Of a stretch of 36,637 bases of DNA, positions 33,737-36,637 are shown piece after piece; positions within the stretch are counted from its first letter, which is position 1; every line of letters starts with the position of its first letter. Position numbers and translations under genes: made by a program. Source of the DNA: Acidobacteriota bacterium (GTDB taxonomy: Bacteria > Acidobacteriota > Vicinamibacteria > Vicinamibacterales > CAVVIG01); contig JAGWRA010000191.1 in assembly GCA_028876655.1 (NCBI GenBank), positions 1-36,637 on the forward strand, given 5' to 3'. The notes below the pieces were generated by a model. That model was given only the letters and a program-made list of their open reading frames with translations. It had not been told where the DNA came from and made no database searches.

Positions 33737-35146
33737 CTACCCCACCCGCTCGGCCCCGTGCGGGCGCGGCCGGCCGATCCAGAACAGCAGCCCCATCCCC
33801 GACCACAGCGCGAAGGTCAGCCACTCGTACTTCGAGAAGCTGCCCGGCACCTGCGGCAGCACCTTCATCAGGATGATCGCGAGGCTGACCAGCACGCCGA
33901 GCCAGGCGATCGGCTGGAACCCCTCCGCGTTGCCGGCCCGCCGCATCCGCAGGATGTAAGCGAGGCAGGCCGACATCCAGCCAACCCCGACCGCCAGCGA
34001 CCCGACGTCCGAGATCGGCACCAGGATCGCGTCGCCCAGGCAGGCGGCGCCGGCCGTGATGATCCCCATCAGCACGATCGCCGTCATCGGCGTCCCGTGC
34101 TCGCTGTGCACGCGCGACAGCGACTGGTGCACGAGGTTCCGCTTGCCCATGCCGTAGAGCAGCCGGGTCGACGCGACGAAATTGCCGTTGAACACCTTGG
34201 CCAGCGACAGGAACGCGCCGATCAGGATGACCTGCGCGATCCAGTGCGCGCCGAACGCCCGCTCGAACGCCACTTCCGTCCCGATGTGGCCGGTGACGAT
34301 GTTCTGCCACGGATGGTAGACCCAGGGGACGACGATCATCACGACCGCATAGAACACGAACCCGCCAATCAGCGCCATGTAGATCGCGGTGCCGAAGTTG
34401 CGCGGATCGAACCCGGCCTTGGCCTCTTCCGACCCCTTCGCCACCGACTCGAAGCCCGTCATGTAGTACGGCACGATCTGCATCGTCAGCAGGATCGACA
34501 TCCAGATGCCCGCCGTACCGGGATGCGAGAAGAGCGGATGCAGGTTCGCCGCGCTGCCGCGCAGGAAGCCGAGCACGGTGAAGATCAGGAACGCCCCCAG
34601 CAGGCCGAACGTCGTCCAGTTCTGGAGAATGCCGCTCGGATGGATGCCGCGGTAGTTGATGCCGACGACGAGCGCCGTCAGCAGCAGGCCGATGACGAGA
34701 CGCGGCAGGTAGATCGGCGAGCCGGCCAGCACCCACAACTGATAGCTGTTCAGCTCCGGGAAGACGCGCGCCATCAGGTTGCCGATGGCGACCGCCTCGA
34801 ACGGGCAGACGATCGCGTAGGCGAGCACCATCGTCCAGCCGGTGGCGAAGCTGAGGATCGGCGGGAAGACCCCCTCGGTGTAGGCGATCTCGGCGCCCGC
34901 GTCCTGGATCTGGCGGACCAGCCGCGCGTAGGTATGGGCGATCGGCAGCAGCAGCATGCCGCCGATCAGGAACCCCAGCGCGCCGCCGATCGGACCGCCG
35001 CGCCCCAGCCAGTCATCCATCAGGATGAGCCAGGCGACGCCGATCATGCTGCCGAAGCCGAAGGTGAAGTACTCGACGGTGCTCAGGCTCTTGTGGAGCC
35101 GGGTCGTCCGCCGGGCGGGGCTGCCGGAGTCAGGGGTCTCAGCCAT
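33737..35146 (-). CDS. APC-superfamily amino acid permease
   Basis: A 469-residue transporter with about twelve hydrophobic helices. Helix 1 carries FTFGFGSMIGVAWLILMDDW, the unwound substrate-binding turn of the APC fold (G-S-M-I-G-V). Helix 3 follows with the cytoplasmic EIAYTEGVFPP region, and helix 6 has YYMTGFESVAKGSEEAK. It likely imports an amino acid or amine with protons or sodium. The exact substrate is not readable. TATAGT at 35158-35163 on the minus strand would put transcription start about five bases before the ATG. It is convergent with the selenoprotein gene and divergent from marC. Confidence 0.88.
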   Translation of the reverse strand: MAETPDSGSPARRTTRLHKSLSTVEYFTFGFGSMIGVAWLILMDDWLGRGGPIGGALGFLIGGMLLLPIAHTYARLVRQIQDAGAEIAYTEGVFPPILSFATGWTMVLAYAIVCPFEAVAIGNLMARVFPELNSYQLWVLAGSPIYLPRLVIGLLLTALVVGINYRGIHPSGILQNWTTFGLLGAFLIFTVLGFLRGSAANLHPLFSHPGTAGIWMSILLTMQIVPYYMTGFESVAKGSEEAKAGFDPRNFGTAIYMALIGGFVFYAVVMIVVPWVYHPWQNIVTGHIGTEVAFERAFGAHWIAQVILIGAFLSLAKVFNGNFVASTRLLYGMGKRNLVHQSLSRVHSEHGTPMTAIVLMGIITAGAACLGDAILVPISDVGSLAVGVGWMSACLAYILRMRRAGNAEGFQPIAWLGVLVSLAIILMKVLPQVPGSFSKYEWLTFALWSGMGLLFWIGRPRPHGAERVG

Positions 35147-35157
35147 AGCGTGGCGGA

Positions 35158-35163
35158 ACTATA
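35158..35163 (-). promoter_or_regulatory. Candidate -10 element for the APC permease gene
   Basis: TATAGT (five of six consensus) lies 11 bases before the ATG at 35146, leaving room for a leader of only about five bases. No clear -35 is seen. Confidence 0.4.
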
Positions 35164-35227
35164 CCCGGTTTTCACGGGAGGCGGGAGGGATTGCGCGCGT
35201 GCCGGCCGCCTGGAACGGTCTTCGGTC

Positions 35228-35233
35228 TAGAAT
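35228..35233 (+). promoter_or_regulatory. Candidate -10 element for the MarC-family gene
   Basis: TAGAAT (five of six) lies ten bases before the ATG at 35244, which would again give a nearly leaderless transcript. It overlaps an alternative ATG at 35232. No -35 is recognised. Confidence 0.35.
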
Positions 35234-35243
35234 GGCCGGCACC

Positions 35244-35900
35244 ATGCACCTGTCGGACGAGCTCGGCTTCGCATTGCTCTCGTTCACGTCGCTGCTGGCC
35301 ATCGTGAATCCCCTGAGCGCCACGCCGATGTTCCTGGCGCTGACCTCGGAGTACACGCCGGCCCAGCGGCGCCGGACGCTGCAGCGCGGCGTGCTGACCG
35401 CGTTTCTGGTGATGGTCGGCTTCGCGCTGCTCGGCCGCTGGATCTTCACCGTCTACGGCATCACCATCAACGCGTTCCGGATCGCCGGCGGATTGATCTT
35501 CTTCGGCATCGGCCTGGACATGCTGCAGGCGAAGCGCTCGCGCGTGAAGGCGACCGAGGAAGAGGAGTCGGAAGGGTCGATGAAGGAGGACGTCGGCATC
35601 ACGCCGCTCGGCATGCCGATGATCACGGGGCCCGGGACCATTACGACCGTGATGGTGCTGGTCTCGCAGGCCGAGACGCGCGCCCACCTGGTCGCCGTCT
35701 ACGCCGCGATGGTGGCGGTGACGATCGTCACCTGGATCGTGCTCGCCGGCTCGAACCGGATCGTCTCGCTCTTCGGCCAGACCGGCCTGAACGTCATGAC
35801 CCGCCTCATGGGCCTGCTCGTCACCGTCGTCGGCGTCCAGAGCGTGATCGACGGCCTGTCACCGGTGCTCGTGAACATCCTGAAGATGGCGGGGCGGTAG
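35244..35900 (+). CDS. MarC family (UPF0056) integral membrane protein
   Basis: A 218-residue membrane protein with six hydrophobic helices. It has the MarC signatures LAIVNPLSATPMFLALTSEY near the N-terminus and GITPLGMPMITGPGTITTVM in the middle, each an N/G-P re-entrant-like repeat. The two halves suggest an inverted-repeat transporter fold. Early reports tied MarC to multiple antibiotic resistance, but that was not upheld, so the function is open. ATG 35244 starts MHLSDELGF. ATG 35232, four codons earlier, is also possible. Confidence 0.9.
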   Translation: MHLSDELGFALLSFTSLLAIVNPLSATPMFLALTSEYTPAQRRRTLQRGVLTAFLVMVGFALLGRWIFTVYGITINAFRIAGGLIFFGIGLDMLQAKRSRVKATEEEESEGSMKEDVGITPLGMPMITGPGTITTVMVLVSQAETRAHLVAVYAAMVAVTIVTWIVLAGSNRIVSLFGQTGLNVMTRLMGLLVTVVGVQSVIDGLSPVLVNILKMAGR

Positions 35901-35935
35901 GACTCGGGGCTCGGGGCTCCGGCGCCTCGCGACGC

Positions 35936-36418
35936 TCACGCGCTCAGCCGCGCCTCTCGATAGTACCGTCCCACGATCCCCGCAATCGGCAGGCCGATCG
36001 TGAACAGCAGGATCACGATGGCGACGATCAGGTGCGGCAGGCTGAACGGTCCCTTCGGGGTGTGGCTGAGCGGGACGACGACGAGGTTCATCACCAGGCC
36101 GACGAAGACGCCGTAGCCGAGGCCGGTGACGATGAGGTTCCGGGCGAGGACCTTCAGCCGCGGAAAGACCACGAAGAAGAACACGGTCCAGATGAGCGCG
36201 ATGAGGTAGTGGCAGGCGAGGCCGAGCACAGCGGTGGCCGGGCCGCCCGAAAAGGCGCGCATGCCGATCACGCCGCTCGCGATCCCCTGCAGGATCCTCA
36301 CGGGCGTGACCGGCGCCGTCAGCGGGTAGTAGATGACCGCGGCGAGGATGTCGAGCGTGCCGGCCACCAGCCAGGCGATCAGAATCGTGCGACCCGGACT
36401 CGAGCCCGCCGCGCTCAA
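35936..36418 (-). CDS. Four-helix membrane protein, unknown function
   Basis: A 160-residue protein with four hydrophobic helices, opening [20 protein letters not shown] and followed by [38 protein letters not shown] and [21 protein letters not shown] recall similar uncharacterised proteins but cannot name a family. The TTG start (36416-36418) overlaps the TGA of the upstream aldo/keto reductase as TTGA, with GGTGA close upstream, so it is translationally coupled. The frame extends further upstream only as shadow of the reductase gene. Confidence 0.7.
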   Translation of the reverse strand: MSAAGSSPGRTILIAWLVAGTLDILAAVIYYPLTAPVTPVRILQGIASGVIGMRAFSGGPATAVLGLACHYLIALIWTVFFFVVFPRLKVLARNLIVTGLGYGVFVGLVMNLVVVPLSHTPKGPFSLPHLIVAIVILLFTIGLPIAGIVGRYYREARLSA

Positions 36419-36637
36419 CGATTCACCGCCCGCATGGCGGCTTCCGCATAGCGCGGCCCCGCGGCCACACCGTGCGGCGACACTTCGTCGATCGCGCGCA
36501 GGTCGTCCGCCGTCAGCTTCACGTACATCGCCTCGACGTTCTCCTCCAGGTAGCCGCGGTGCTTCGTCCCCGGAATCGCGACGATGTCCTTCCCCTGTGC
36601 GAGCACCCACGCCAGGGCCAGCTGCGACGCGGTGCAG
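36415..36637 (-). CDS. Aldo/keto reductase, C-terminal end (partial)
   Basis: Only the last 73 codons are in the window. [20 protein letters not shown] followed by [13 protein letters not shown] is the conserved NADPH-binding end of the aldo/keto reductase barrel (IPGT, then the Glu-Asn pair that contacts the adenosine phosphate). [20 protein letters not shown] follows. The family reduces aldehydes and ketones with NADPH in the cytoplasm. The N-terminal catalytic tetrad lies outside the window. It overlaps the next membrane protein gene by four bases. Confidence 0.9.
   Translation of the reverse strand, partial: CTASQLALAWVLAQGKDIVAIPGTKHRGYLEENVEAMYVKLTADDLRAIDEVSPHGVAAGPRYAEAAMRAVNR

Noticed and set aside
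35901-35935. Short tandem CTCGGGG repeat after marC
   Set aside because: Only two copies of seven bases are present in GC-rich sequence, so it is likely chance.

Overview
The window is a GC-rich (about two-thirds G+C) bacterial chromosome segment with tightly packed genes. It has no tRNA, rRNA, CRISPR array or mobile element that I can see. The gene set suits a Gram-negative soil or water bacterium and most resembles Acidobacteriota of the Vicinamibacteria type: alternative complex III with a caa3 oxidase, a DUF5916 outer-membrane protein, type IV minor pilins and a TIGR04053-like radical SAM enzyme. The taxonomic call is inference from gene content, not a database result.

Layout. 1-875 (-): 5' part of the NAD(P) transhydrogenase alpha subunit gene. 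1303-3490 (-): a NirK/AniA-like two-domain copper protein and a radical SAM protein with unusual cysteine spacing. 3717-4844 (+): a divergent radical SAM/SPASM protein, with an 8-bp inverted repeat in the shared promoter region. 4825-8385 (-): a minor pilin operon fimT-pilV-pilW-pilX. 8742-10133 (+): a FadL-type outer-membrane transporter. 10239-16274 (-): an outer-membrane porin followed by a complete urea ABC transporter, urtABCDE. 16729-29573 (-): one long respiratory operon, actABCDEF, a small membrane protein, sco, ctaCDEF. 30119-30535 (+): a small zinc-ribbon protein. 30723-32969 (+): a DUF5916/CBM9-like outer-membrane protein. 33017-33730 (+): a tandem-thioredoxin oxidoreductase interrupted by an in-frame UGA. 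33737-35146 (-): an APC permease. 35244-35900 (+): a MarC-family protein. 35936-36418 (-): a four-helix membrane protein. 36415-36637 (-): the C-terminal end of an aldo/keto reductase.

How the genes work together. The act-cta operon encodes a complete quinol-to-oxygen electron path: ActB/ActC/ActF quinol oxidation, ActA and ActE haem relay, and a caa3 oxidase whose CuA subunit carries its own haem c. SCO is there to build CuA. The porin plus UrtABCDE would move urea or a short amide across both membranes. No urease genes lie in the window.

The most notable observation is at 33017-33730. The second CxxC active site of a protein-disulfide-oxidoreductase-like protein reads UGA-Pro-His-Cys. A six-base-pair hairpin with a GGUCA loop begins at the right distance behind the UGA for a bacterial SECIS element. 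Conventional gene calling would split this into two proteins, but the sequence argues for one selenoprotein.
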